From contig NZ_JAHKKG010000002.1 of assembly GCF_018829635.1 (NCBI RefSeq), forward strand, positions 124,001-188,000: DNA of 64,000 bases, in the 5' to 3' direction. This stretch comes from Paractinoplanes bogorensis. Lineage in GTDB: Bacteria; Actinomycetota; Actinomycetes; Mycobacteriales; Micromonosporaceae. Below are positions 35,826 through 44,093 of this stretch, in pieces (within the stretch, counting starts at the first letter, position 1; each line of letters begins with the position of its first letter). The notes beneath the pieces are model-generated. The model was not told the DNA's origin. It made no database searches and saw only the letters and a program-made list of their open reading frames with translations. Made by a program: the position numbers and the translations under genes.

Positions 35826-37131
35826 ATTTCTTGGCGTTCTGCTCCAGGAGCTGATCGGCCTTGGCGGCGCCGTCGCTGAGCGCCTTGGCCGGGTCCTTGC
35901 GTCCCAGGACGGCCTCGTTGATCGAGGTCACGACGGTCGCCATGACGTCGGCGATGCCGGGCTTGGGCGGCAGGAAGTGCAGGTAGTCGATCTGCGTGCC
36001 GATGGCCGACTGCTCCGGCAGGGCCTTGAAGTCGGCGCTGTCGCGGATCTCCTTGCGGGCCGGCACCTGACCACCGCGGGCCCATTCGATCGAGTGCTGA
36101 CTGATCCAGTTGATGAAGACCTTGCCCGCGGTCAGCTTGTTGTCGTCCTTGGTCTTCTGCTTGAACTGCACGAAGTTGTGCGAGCCGGCCCAGGCCGCCT
36201 TCTGGGTGCCGATCTGGGGCAGTGCGGACACTCCCCATTGGAGGTTCTTGTCCTCCTTGAGCGTGTTGATGGTCCAGATGCCGTTCCAGTTGAACGCGTT
36301 CTTGCCGTTGCGCAGCGCGATGATGTCGGCGTCCTGGGCCACGTTCTTGGGGCTGTAACCGTTCTTGACGTGGTCGGTCATCCAGGTCAGGGCCTGCACG
36401 CCGGCCTGCTCGGCGAACATCGCCTTGGTCGCGCCGTCGTCGAACAACTGGCCGCCGAACTGCCAGAGCAGCGACTGGAACTGCATGCTGCCGGTGAACT
36501 CGAACGGGGTGACCCAGTCGCCCTGGATCCCCTTGCCCTTCATCGCCTCGAGCGCCGCCTGGTACTCGTCGTTGTTCGTCGGCGGCTTGTCCGGATCGAG
36601 CCCGGCCTTCTCCATCACGGCCTTGTTGTAGAAGAAGCCGAGCGGGTGCACGTCGAGCGGGATCGCGTAGCGGGTGTTGTTGTAGATGCCCGCGTTCCAC
36701 ACCGGCGGCGAGAAGTCGTCGGCGGTCAGGTTGAGCGCCTTGGACAGGTCCTCCAGCGGCAGGATGACGCCGCGGGCGGCGTTGGTGGCGACGTGGTCGA
36801 CGTGCATGATGCCGACGTCGGGGCCGTTACCGGTGGCCACCGCGGCCGGCACCTTCTGGTAGTAGTCGGCCCACTGATAGGTGTTCATCGACACCTTGAT
36901 GTTCGGGTGCTCGGTGTTGAACTGGTCGACCAGCTTCTTCATGAACGGGCCGTCGCCGCCGGTGAAGCCGTTCCAGAAGGCGAGCGCGACGTTCGGGCCG
37001 GTGTATTCGGTGGCGGCCGGCGCGGCGTTCTGGCCACCGCCGGTGACCTTCTCGTTGGGGCCGCCGTCGCTGCACGCGGCCAGGAGCATGACGCCGCCGG
37101 CGCCTATCAGACCTCGTCGTGTCAGGTTCAC
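35815..37131 (-). CDS. Sugar-binding lipoprotein of the arabinan importer (Tat-type signal)
   Basis: A 438-residue family 1 extracellular binding protein. The GTG at 37131 has GAGGAG 5 bases upstream and shares one base with the GH51 stop (TAGTG). Its signal MNLTRRGLIGAGGVMLLAAC has a twin-arginine motif and lipid-anchor Cys20, suggesting export folded through Tat. The mature part shows ALAFWNGFTGGDGPFMKKLVDQFN and GPDVGIMHVDHVATNAARGVILPLEDL, typical of oligosaccharide binders. Substrate inferred from neighbours. Confidence 0.92.
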   Translation of the reverse strand: MNLTRRGLIGAGGVMLLAACSDGGPNEKVTGGGQNAAPAATEYTGPNVALAFWNGFTGGDGPFMKKLVDQFNTEHPNIKVSMNTYQWADYYQKVPAAVATGNGPDVGIMHVDHVATNAARGVILPLEDLSKALNLTADDFSPPVWNAGIYNNTRYAIPLDVHPLGFFYNKAVMEKAGLDPDKPPTNNDEYQAALEAMKGKGIQGDWVTPFEFTGSMQFQSLLWQFGGQLFDDGATKAMFAEQAGVQALTWMTDHVKNGYSPKNVAQDADIIALRNGKNAFNWNGIWTINTLKEDKNLQWGVSALPQIGTQKAAWAGSHNFVQFKQKTKDDNKLTAGKVFINWISQHSIEWARGGQVPARKEIRDSADFKALPEQSAIGTQIDYLHFLPPKPGIADVMATVVTSINEAVLGRKDPAKALSDGAAKADQLLEQNAKKYGS

Positions 37132-38573
37132 TATGACTCCTCGGGATGCAGGCACAGGGCGTGCCAGGAGACGGGCGGGAGGACGATCTCGTTTCCGTTT
37201 GCCGCCGGCTGCTCCGAGCCGAGCGTCAGGTGCTGCCGGATCCGGTGCCGCGGGAAGGCCCGCAGGTCGACGGTGAGCGGCACCGGCTCGGTGCCGCGGT
37301 TGACGACGAAGACGGTGAGCGCTCCCGACTCCTCGTCGTGGGTGGCGACGGCGTCGACCGCGGGCACGTCGCCGAACCGGCCGGTGGTCATCGCGGGGCC
37401 GGTCAGCGCGGGCCGCAGCACGGTGCCGCGGGCCAACCGGGCGGTGTGCGCGAACGGGTGGAAGATGGTCTGCCGCCAGGCCCGCCCGCCGGCCTCGGTG
37501 CGGATCGGCGCGATCACGTTGACCAGCTGGGCCTGGCAGCCGACGGTGAGCCGGTCGGCGTGCCGCAGCATGCTGATCAACAGGTTGCCGACCACCATCG
37601 CGTCGGTGTCGTTGTAGTCGTCCTCGATCAGGGCCGGGGTGTCCTCGATCGGCCGGTCCTCGGGCTCGGTGAACCGGGACTGGTACCAGACGTTCCACTC
37701 GTCGAGCGAGAGCTTGATCCGCTTGGTCCGGCGCAGTTTCGCCCGTACGTGGTCAGCCGTGGCCACCACGTCGTCGATGAACCCGTCGAGGTCGACCGCC
37801 GACGCCCGGAAACTGGCCTCGTCGTGTTTCTCGGGGTCGTAGTAGGTGTGCAGCGAGATGTAGTCGACCTGGTCGTACGCGTGCTCCAGGACGGTGGCCT
37901 CCCACGCCGCGAAGGTCGGCATGTCCGAGTTGGAGCTGCCGCAGGCGACCAGTTCGATGCTCGGGTCGACGCGGCGCATGGCCTGGCCGGCGCGGGCCGC
38001 CAGCCGCCCGTACTCGTCGGCGGTCAGGCTGCCGATCTGCCACGGGCCGTCCATCTCGTTGCCCAGGCACCACAGCCGTACGTCGTGGGGCTGCGCGACG
38101 CCGTGCTTGCGGCGCAGGTCGGCCGCCGCGGTGCCGTCGGCCAGGTTGCAGTACTCGACCAGCTCGGCCGCGGCTTCGATGCCCCGGGTGCCGAGGTTGA
38201 CCGCCATCATCGGCTCGACCCCGGCCAGCGACGACCAGCGCATGAACTCGTTGAGCCCGAACGCGTTGCTCTCCAGGCTGCGCCAGGCCAGGTCGAGCCG
38301 GCGGGGGCGGTCGCCGCGCGGGCCGACCCCGTCCTCCCAGCGGTAGTTGGAGACGAAGTTGCCGCCCGGGTAGCGGACCGTGCTGACGCCCAGCTCGCGG
38401 ACGAGCTCGAGCACGTCCTGCCGCAGGCCGTCGTCGTCGGCGGACGGGTGACCCGGTTCGAAGATGCCGGTGTAGACACAGCGGCCCATGTGCTCGACGA
38501 ACGAGCCGAAGAGCCGCCGGTCGACGGGACCGACCACGAAGGCCGGGTCGAGAGTGAGGTGCGCCACTGCCAT
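37131..38573 (-). CDS. abfA: Alpha-N-arabinofuranosidase, GH51
   Basis: A 480-residue intracellular (no signal peptide) GH51 enzyme that removes arabinofuranosyl units from imported oligosaccharides. Acid/base E173 is in LWCLGNEMDGPW and nucleophile E292 in LSLDEWNVWY; RYPGGNFVSNYRWEDGVG is also diagnostic. First gene of the operon; its ATG lies directly behind a promoter occupied by a LacI-type operator (38582-38609), apparently leaderless. The stop overlaps the binding-protein start. Confidence 0.94.
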   Translation of the reverse strand: MAVAHLTLDPAFVVGPVDRRLFGSFVEHMGRCVYTGIFEPGHPSADDDGLRQDVLELVRELGVSTVRYPGGNFVSNYRWEDGVGPRGDRPRRLDLAWRSLESNAFGLNEFMRWSSLAGVEPMMAVNLGTRGIEAAAELVEYCNLADGTAAADLRRKHGVAQPHDVRLWCLGNEMDGPWQIGSLTADEYGRLAARAGQAMRRVDPSIELVACGSSNSDMPTFAAWEATVLEHAYDQVDYISLHTYYDPEKHDEASFRASAVDLDGFIDDVVATADHVRAKLRRTKRIKLSLDEWNVWYQSRFTEPEDRPIEDTPALIEDDYNDTDAMVVGNLLISMLRHADRLTVGCQAQLVNVIAPIRTEAGGRAWRQTIFHPFAHTARLARGTVLRPALTGPAMTTGRFGDVPAVDAVATHDEESGALTVFVVNRGTEPVPLTVDLRAFPRHRIRQHLTLGSEQPAANGNEIVLPPVSWHALCLHPEES

Positions 38574-38609
38574 GCCAAGTTTTTACAACGTTGGATTCAA
38601 CGTTGTAAA
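38574..38609 (-). promoter_or_regulatory. Promoter and double LacI-type operator of the arabinan operon
   Basis: Perfect 12-base arms TTTACAACGTTG (38582-38593) and CAACGTTGTAAA (38598-38609) flank GATT. Read leftward, TTTACA (38609-38604) and TAAAAA (38585-38580) form a -35/-10 pair spaced by 18 bases, ending 6 bases before the abfA ATG. A bound repressor would cover both hexamers, and the mRNA would start at or next to the ATG. The CAACGTTGTA half-site recurs before the LacI gene. Confidence 0.75.
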
Positions 38610-38719
38610 GAGATCACCGTCAGGTTCTCGAAACATCGCCGAAATGAGTGGGTCTCAGGTTCCCCGCCCCGCAACCGATCAGCACCAGAGACGGTTCGTG
38701 CGAGCGGGAGGACACAGCC

Positions 38720-39865
38720 TTGTCGAGCACCGAAGATCTCCTGGCCGAGCTCAAGAGCCAGGTCGAGGCGTACGAGCGAGGGTCGGCCACGGCCGAGTAC
38801 GACCCCGAGGGCCGGCTCCTGCGGGCCAACGACGCCTTCGCCGAGCTGGTGGGCGTCGATCCGGCCGCGATCGCCGGCACCGACCACCGTTCCTTCGTCT
38901 CCCCCGAGGTGGCCGGGTCGGCCGAGTACACCGAACTGTGGGAGCAGTTGCGGGCCGGCAGCAACCTCACTGGTGAGTTCCGGCTGCTCTGGCAGGGCGG
39001 CCGCGACCGGTGGATCCGCTCCAGCTGGGTGCCGGTGAAGAACCGCGCCGGTGCGGTGGTCAAGGTGATCGAGCACGCCCTCGACGTGACCGCGGGCAAA
39101 CGGGCCGCGGCCGACGCGGCCGGCAAGATCCAGGCGATCTCCCGGTCCCAGGCGGTGATCGAGTTCGACCTCGAGGGCCACGTCCTGGACGCGAACGACA
39201 ACTTCCTCGACCTGATGGGCTACCGCCTGGACGAGATCCGCGGCCGGCACCACCGGATCTTCGTCGACGCCGACGAGGCCGCCCGGCCGGAATACCGGGC
39301 CTTCTGGGAGAAGCTCGGCCGGGGCGAGTTCCACTCCGCCGAGTACCGGCGCATCGCCAAGGACGGCCGGGACGTGTGGATCAGGGCGACGTACAACCCG
39401 ATCCTCGACCCCGACGGAAAGCCGATCAAGGTGGTCAAGTTCGCCAACGACGTGACGGCCGAGAAGCTGCGCAATGTCGAGTTCGCCGGGCGGCTGGCCG
39501 CGATCGACCGCTCGCAGGCGGTGATCGAGTTCGATCTGGACGGCCGGATCCGTACGGCCAACGAGAACTTCCTCAACACGGTCGGATACACGCTGGACGA
39601 GATCGTCGGCCGGCATCATTCGATGTTCTGCACCGACGAGTACGCCCGGTCCGAGGAGTATCGGGATCTCTGGGCGGATCTACGCAACGGCGAGTTCCGC
39701 TCCGGCCGCTTCCACCGGCTCGGCAAGGACGGCCGGGACGTGTGGATCCAGTCCAGCTACAACCCGATCCTGGACCTCTCCGGGCGCCCGGTGAAGGTGA
39801 TCAAGTATGCCTATGACGTCACCGCCCAGGTGCGGCTGGAACAGCAGCTCAAGGTCGCGGTGTAG
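38720..39865 (+). CDS. Triple-PAS sensory protein without output domain
   Basis: A 381-residue soluble protein made of three PAS domains: about 20-130, 135-255 and 258-378. Repeats two and three are close copies, each starting RSQAVIEFDL and ending KDGRDVWIxxxYNPILD ... VKxxxxDVTA. This PAS class is common at the N-terminus of chemoreceptors, but no methyl-accepting, kinase or cyclase domain follows. The TTG at 38720 has GGAGG 8 bases upstream. It is divergent from the arabinan operon and its stop overlaps the LacI gene by 17 bases. Confidence 0.87.
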   Translation: MSSTEDLLAELKSQVEAYERGSATAEYDPEGRLLRANDAFAELVGVDPAAIAGTDHRSFVSPEVAGSAEYTELWEQLRAGSNLTGEFRLLWQGGRDRWIRSSWVPVKNRAGAVVKVIEHALDVTAGKRAAADAAGKIQAISRSQAVIEFDLEGHVLDANDNFLDLMGYRLDEIRGRHHRIFVDADEAARPEYRAFWEKLGRGEFHSAEYRRIAKDGRDVWIRATYNPILDPDGKPIKVVKFANDVTAEKLRNVEFAGRLAAIDRSQAVIEFDLDGRIRTANENFLNTVGYTLDEIVGRHHSMFCTDEYARSEEYRDLWADLRNGEFRSGRFHRLGKDGRDVWIQSSYNPILDLSGRPVKVIKYAYDVTAQVRLEQQLKVAV

Positions 39866-40874
39866 CTCCCGTCGTGCTCTCCCGCACGATCAGCCGGTGA
39901 TCCACGCGTAGCTCGCGCGGCGCGCCCGCCGCGGCCGGCCCGTCGCCCAGGCGCTCGGCCAGCAGGTCGACGGCGAGCTGGGCGATGCGTGGTGCGTCCG
40001 GCGCCACCGTGCTCAGCGTCGGCGTCGAGAACCGCCCGTCCTCGATGTCGTCGAAGCCGATCACCGCGACGTCCTCCGGCACCCGCACCCCGCGCGACAG
40101 CAGCGTGCGCAGCGCACCCAGGGCGAGCAGATCGTTGAAGCAGAACACCGCGTCCGGCGGTTCGGCCGCGTCGAGCAGCCGGGCCATCGCCGCGGCGCCG
40201 TCGGCCCGGTGGAAGCCCTCGACCGGCATCTCGAGCGCCGGGTCGGTCCGCAGGCCGGCCGACGCCACGGCGGCGCGATAGCCGGCCAGACGCTGGTGGG
40301 CGGTCACCGCCGACGCCCTGTCCTGCACCCCGATCGCGGCGATCCGGCGCCGGCCGAGCGAGGTCAGGTGCCGGGTGGCGTCGGACGCGGCCGCGGTGTT
40401 GTCGATGGCCACGTGGTCGGCCGGTCCGTGCCAGACCCGCTCGCCGAGCAGCACCATCGGGGTGCCGTCGCGCTGGGTCAGTTCCTCCCCGGCCAGGGCC
40501 AGCGGGCTGAAGATCAGGCCGTCGATGGCGTGCCGGCGCAGGCCCGCGACCAGGTTGCGTTCGCGTTCGGCCTGGCCGTCGGTCTGGTCGATCAGCACGG
40601 TCCACGAGCGGCGCTCGGCGGCCTGCACGATCAGCCCGGCGATCTCGGCGAAGTAGGGCGACTGGAGCTCGGGGACGGCCAGCGCGATCACCCCGGACCG
40701 GCCGCTGCGCAACTGCCGGGCGGCGAGGTTTGGCACGTAGCCCAGTGCGTCGATGGCCGCCTGCACCCGGGCGCGTGTCGCGGGGGCCACGTGCACATAT
40801 CCGTTCACGACGTTGGATACCGTCTTGATGGAGACACCGGCCCGCGCGGCGACATCCTTCAGGCCCGGCGGCAC
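39849..40874 (-). CDS. LacI family transcriptional repressor
   Basis: A 341-residue regulator: N-terminal helix-turn-helix LKDVAARAGVSIKTVSNVVNGYVHVAPATRARVQAAIDALGYVPN with the hinge helix AARQLRSGRSG, then a periplasmic-binding-protein-like sugar-binding core (VIALAVPELQSPYFAEI ... PDAVFCFNDLLALGALRTL ... VAVIGFDDIEDGRF). It is probably the repressor of the arabinan operon: its own promoter contains CAACGTTGTA, the arm of the operator in front of abfA. The GTG start lacks a ribosome site and is probably leaderless. Confidence 0.92.
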   Translation of the reverse strand: MPPGLKDVAARAGVSIKTVSNVVNGYVHVAPATRARVQAAIDALGYVPNLAARQLRSGRSGVIALAVPELQSPYFAEIAGLIVQAAERRSWTVLIDQTDGQAERERNLVAGLRRHAIDGLIFSPLALAGEELTQRDGTPMVLLGERVWHGPADHVAIDNTAAASDATRHLTSLGRRRIAAIGVQDRASAVTAHQRLAGYRAAVASAGLRTDPALEMPVEGFHRADGAAAMARLLDAAEPPDAVFCFNDLLALGALRTLLSRGVRVPEDVAVIGFDDIEDGRFSTPTLSTVAPDAPRIAQLAVDLLAERLGDGPAAAGAPRELRVDHRLIVRESTTGATPRP

Positions 40875-40900
40875 GGAGAAGGACTATACAACGTTGCAGT
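40875..40900 (-). promoter_or_regulatory. Leaderless promoter and autoregulatory operator of the LacI gene
   Basis: Reading leftward, TGCAACGTTGTA is fused to a TATAGT -10 box (40888-40883), 8 bases before the GTG. No Shine-Dalgarno is present. The operator core matches the arms before abfA. Confidence 0.65.
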
Positions 40901-41012
40901 ACTTTAATCCGATCACCCGCGTGAGCTAAGGGTGCGCTAAACGATCTGTAACCGCGATTACCGTGGCCGCATGTCTCTGAGCGCAGCGTGTCTGCCTTTG
41001 AAGGAGTCCGCG

Positions 41013-41843
41013 GTGCACCTCGAGTGCGATGTCGACGCGTCCGTCGTTCTGCTGACGGTGAGCGGGCGGTGGGATCGGGCGCTGTGGCAACGCACCACCG
41101 AGCGGCTCACCAAATGCCTGGCCGAGCATCCCGAGGCGCTCATCGTCGACCTCACCGGGCTCGACGATCCGGCCGGCGCCAGCGCGACCACCTGGATGAC
41201 GGCGCAGCGCAACGCCGCCGCATTGGCGCCGTCCGTGCAGCTGGCCCTGTGCATCCCGCCCGACCTGCCGCTGGCCGACCGCATGCAGCGTCTCGGCGCC
41301 CGGCGCTACCTGCCGATCTATGCCAAGGTGCGGCAGGCCCGGGTGGCGATCGCCAGCCGGCTGCCGATGACCGAACGGGCCGTGCTGACGCTGGGCGCCG
41401 GCCCGGAGTCGCCCAGCCTGGCCCGCAATCTGGTCAGCGACGCCTGCCTGGCCTGGGATCGGGTCGAGCTGCTGCATCCGAGCCGGTCGGTGATGAGCGA
41501 GCTGGTCAACAACGCGATCGAGCACGCGGGCACCGAGATGACGGTCGTGGTCAGCCTGCGCGGGGCGGGCCTGCATCTGAGCGTGGCCGACGGCGTCGCC
41601 GCGCCGCCCCGGGTGATCAAACTGAGCCGGGTCCGCCGGGATCAGCCGCTCGACGAGCGCGGTCGTGGACTGCAGGTGGTCAGTGCGCTCGCCGTGGCCT
41701 GGGGATCGCTTCCCACCCGTACGGGAAAGGTGGTCTGGGCGACCCTGCAACCACCTCTCGCCCCGGCACCGAAGCAGCCGCGGAACAGAGCTCCGCGGCT
41801 GCCGTCGACCGTCCGTAACGAGGGGCCTACTGGGCCTCGATGA
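41013..41843 (+). CDS. STAS domain fused to a GHKL ATPase (anti-sigma-factor-like)
   Basis: A 276-residue regulator. The N-terminal part (1-100) has the STAS fold pattern (HLECDVDASVVLLTVSGRWD ... ALIVDLTGLDDPAGASATTWM). Residues about 120-250 hold an RsbW-like ATPase domain with N-box SELVNNAIEHAG, VADGVAAPP and ERGRGLQVVSALAVAWG. The GTG at 41013 is preferred because AAGGAG lies 6 bases upstream; an ATG at 40971 lacks a ribosome site. The combination of antagonist-like and kinase-like halves suggests partner-switching control, but no sigma factor gene is adjacent. The C-terminal 20 residues are low-complexity and overlap the cysN end. Confidence 0.82.
   Translation: MHLECDVDASVVLLTVSGRWDRALWQRTTERLTKCLAEHPEALIVDLTGLDDPAGASATTWMTAQRNAAALAPSVQLALCIPPDLPLADRMQRLGARRYLPIYAKVRQARVAIASRLPMTERAVLTLGAGPESPSLARNLVSDACLAWDRVELLHPSRSVMSELVNNAIEHAGTEMTVVVSLRGAGLHLSVADGVAAPPRVIKLSRVRRDQPLDERGRGLQVVSALAVAWGSLPTRTGKVVWATLQPPLAPAPKQPRNRAPRLPSTVRNEGPTGPR
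41774..41802. terminator. Hairpin past cysN, inside the 3' end of the STAS/ATPase gene
   Basis: Perfect 11-base arms GCAGCCGCGGA and TCCGCGGCTGC around a 7-base loop lie 25 bases past the leftward cysN stop, and within the last codons of the rightward gene. It could terminate cysN transcription; no T-run follows. Confidence 0.6.
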
Positions 41844-43125
41844 TCATGCCGGCACCGACCGTCCGGTTGGTGCTCTCGTCGATCAGGATGAAGCCGCCGG
41901 TCGTGCGGTTGCGGCGGTACTCGTCGGCCAGCAGCGGCACGGTCGTGCGCAGCCGCACCCGGCCGATCTCGTTGAGCTGCAGCTCGCCCGCCTTGTCGTC
42001 GCGGTGCAGGGTGTTGACGTCGAGCCGGTACTGCAGACCGCGGACCACCGTGCGGGCCGAGCGGGTGGTGTGCTTGATGGCGTACTTGGCGCCGACCCGC
42101 AGCGGGGCCGTCTCGTCCATCCAGCAGACCATCGCCTCGATGTCCTGGGCGACGGCCGGGGCGTTGTGCGGACGGCAGATCATGTCGCCCCGCGAGATGT
42201 CGATCTCGTCGTTGAGCCGCACCGTGACCGACATCGGCGGGAACGCCTCGTCGACCGGACCGTCGGCGGTGTCGATGCTCGCGATCGTGCTGGTCATGCC
42301 GGACGGCAGCACCATCACCTCGTCACCCGGCTTGAGCACGCCCGAGGCGACCTGGCCGGCGTAGCCGCGGTAGTCGGTGACGGTGGTCGACTGGGGACGG
42401 ATCACGTATTGCACCGGGAACCGCACGTCGACCAGGTTGCGGTCGCTGGCGATGTGCACGTGCTCGAGGTGGTGCAGCAGCGACGGGCCCTCGTACCACG
42501 GGCTGTTCTCGCTGCGCGACGCGATGTTGTCGCCGTTGAGCGCGGACACCGGGATGATCGTCAGGTCGCCGATCTCGAGCTTGGCCGCGAACGAGGTGAA
42601 CTCGTCGGCGATCTTGTCGTAGACCGATTTGTCCCAGTCGACCAGGTCCATCTTGTTGATGCACAGCACCAGGTGCGGCACCCGCAGCAGCGACGTCAGG
42701 AACGCGTGCCGGCGGGACTGCTCGACCAGGCCCTTGCGCGCGTCGACCAGGATCAGCGCCAGGTCGGCGGTCGACGCCCCGGTGACCATGTTCCGGGTGT
42801 ACTGGATGTGCCCCGGGGTGTCGGCGATGATGAACTTGCGCTTGGGCGTCGCGAAGTAGCGGTAGGCCACGTCGATCGTGATGCCCTGCTCGCGCTCGGC
42901 CCGCAGGCCGTCGGTGAGCAGCGCCAGGTTCGTGTACTCGTCGCCGCGCGACGCGCTGGCCGTCTCGACCGCTTCGAGCTGGTCTTCGAAGATCGTCTTC
43001 GTGTCGTACAGAAGCCGGCCGATCAGGGTCGACTTGCCGTCGTCGACGCTCCCCGCGGTGGCGAACCGCAGCAGGTCCATGCGCGCGGACGGCGCCGCCT
43101 CGTTCTCCAGGACGGCCTGACTCAT
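41827..43125 (-). CDS. cysN: Sulfate adenylyltransferase large (GTPase) subunit
   Basis: A 432-residue elongation-factor-like GTPase that drives adenosine-5'-phosphosulfate synthesis with CysD. G1 is GSVDDGKST (25-33), followed by REQGITIDVAYRYF, the G3 DTPGHIQYTRNM and G4 NKMDLVDW. Beta-barrel domains 2 and 3 follow. It ends without a fused APS kinase, so any CysC is encoded elsewhere. The start shares one base with the cysD stop (TGATG). Confidence 0.95.
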   Translation of the reverse strand: MSQAVLENEAAPSARMDLLRFATAGSVDDGKSTLIGRLLYDTKTIFEDQLEAVETASASRGDEYTNLALLTDGLRAEREQGITIDVAYRYFATPKRKFIIADTPGHIQYTRNMVTGASTADLALILVDARKGLVEQSRRHAFLTSLLRVPHLVLCINKMDLVDWDKSVYDKIADEFTSFAAKLEIGDLTIIPVSALNGDNIASRSENSPWYEGPSLLHHLEHVHIASDRNLVDVRFPVQYVIRPQSTTVTDYRGYAGQVASGVLKPGDEVMVLPSGMTSTIASIDTADGPVDEAFPPMSVTVRLNDEIDISRGDMICRPHNAPAVAQDIEAMVCWMDETAPLRVGAKYAIKHTTRSARTVVRGLQYRLDVNTLHRDDKAGELQLNEIGRVRLRTTVPLLADEYRRNRTTGGFILIDESTNRTVGAGMIIEAQ

Positions 43126-44036
43126 CAGAAGTAACCCTCTCGCTTGCGGTCTTCCATCGCGGCCTCGCTGACCTTGTCGTCGCCGCGGGTCGCGCCGCGC
43201 TCGGTGATCCGGGTGGCGGCGACCTCGTCGATCACCTTCTCGACCGTGTCGGCCTCGGAGAGCACCGCCGCGGTCTGGGAGGCGTCGCCCACCGTGCGGT
43301 AGCGGACCCGGCGGACCTCGGAGGTCTCGCCGTCACGCAGCCGGATGAACTCGTTGACCGCGTAGAACATCCCGTCGCGCTCGACGACCTCACGGTCGTG
43401 CGCGTAATAGATGCTCGGCAGCGGGATGCGCTCCTTGGCGATGTAGTGCCAGACGTCGAGCTCGGTCCAGTTGGACAGCGGGAACACCCGGATCGACTCG
43501 CCCGGGTGGTGCCGGCCGTTGTAGAGCGCCCACAGTTCGGGCCGCTGGTTCTTCGGGTCCCACTGGCCGAACTCGTCGCGGAAGCTGAACATGCGCTCCT
43601 TGGCGCGCGCCTTCTCCTCGTCGCGCCGGGCGCCGCCGAACAGGGCGTCGAAGCGGTACTTCTCGACGGCGGCCAGCAGCACCGGGGTCTGGATCCGGTT
43701 GCGGGTGCCGTCGGGCAACTCCCGCACGTGGCCCGAGTCGATCGCCTCCTGCACGCTGGCGACCACCAGGTTGAGCCCCAGGCCGGCGACCCGCTGATCG
43801 CGGTAGTCGAGGACCTCGGGGAAGTTGTGGCCGGTGTCGACGTGCATGACCGGGAACGGGATGCGGGCCGGGGCGAACGCCTTCTCGGCGAGCCGCAGCA
43901 TCACGATCGAGTCCTTGCCGCCCGAGAAGAGCAGGACGGGACGCTCGAACTCGGCCATCACCTCCCGCATGACGAAGATACTCTCGGCTTCGAGAGCATC
44001 AAGGTGCGAGGCGCGGTAGGGCTTCGTCTGGCTCAT
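43125..44036 (-). CDS. cysD: Sulfate adenylyltransferase small subunit
   Basis: A 303-residue PP-loop ATP pyrophosphatase subunit with SGGKDS at 38-43, VMHVDTGHNFPEVL, FGGARRDEEKARAKERMFSFRD and the C-terminal RKREGYF ending typical of CysD. It pairs with CysN to activate sulfate, the entry to cysteine synthesis and to sulfated metabolites. It lies 57 bases after the cysQ-like gene; GGAGAGG lies well upstream of its ATG. Confidence 0.95.
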   Translation of the reverse strand: MSQTKPYRASHLDALEAESIFVMREVMAEFERPVLLFSGGKDSIVMLRLAEKAFAPARIPFPVMHVDTGHNFPEVLDYRDQRVAGLGLNLVVASVQEAIDSGHVRELPDGTRNRIQTPVLLAAVEKYRFDALFGGARRDEEKARAKERMFSFRDEFGQWDPKNQRPELWALYNGRHHPGESIRVFPLSNWTELDVWHYIAKERIPLPSIYYAHDREVVERDGMFYAVNEFIRLRDGETSEVRRVRYRTVGDASQTAAVLSEADTVEKVIDEVAATRITERGATRGDDKVSEAAMEDRKREGYF

Positions 44037-44093
44037 CGGTGGGTTCCAGACCTCTCCGGGGGTTTGCGGCCGTGTTGCATATAGGGGGAACCG

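Noticed and set aside
34096-37698. Long upstream extensions of the MalG-type permease and binding protein
   Set aside because: They read out of frame through the neighbouring genes; overlapping starts and ribosome sites fix the true starts at 34920 and 37131.
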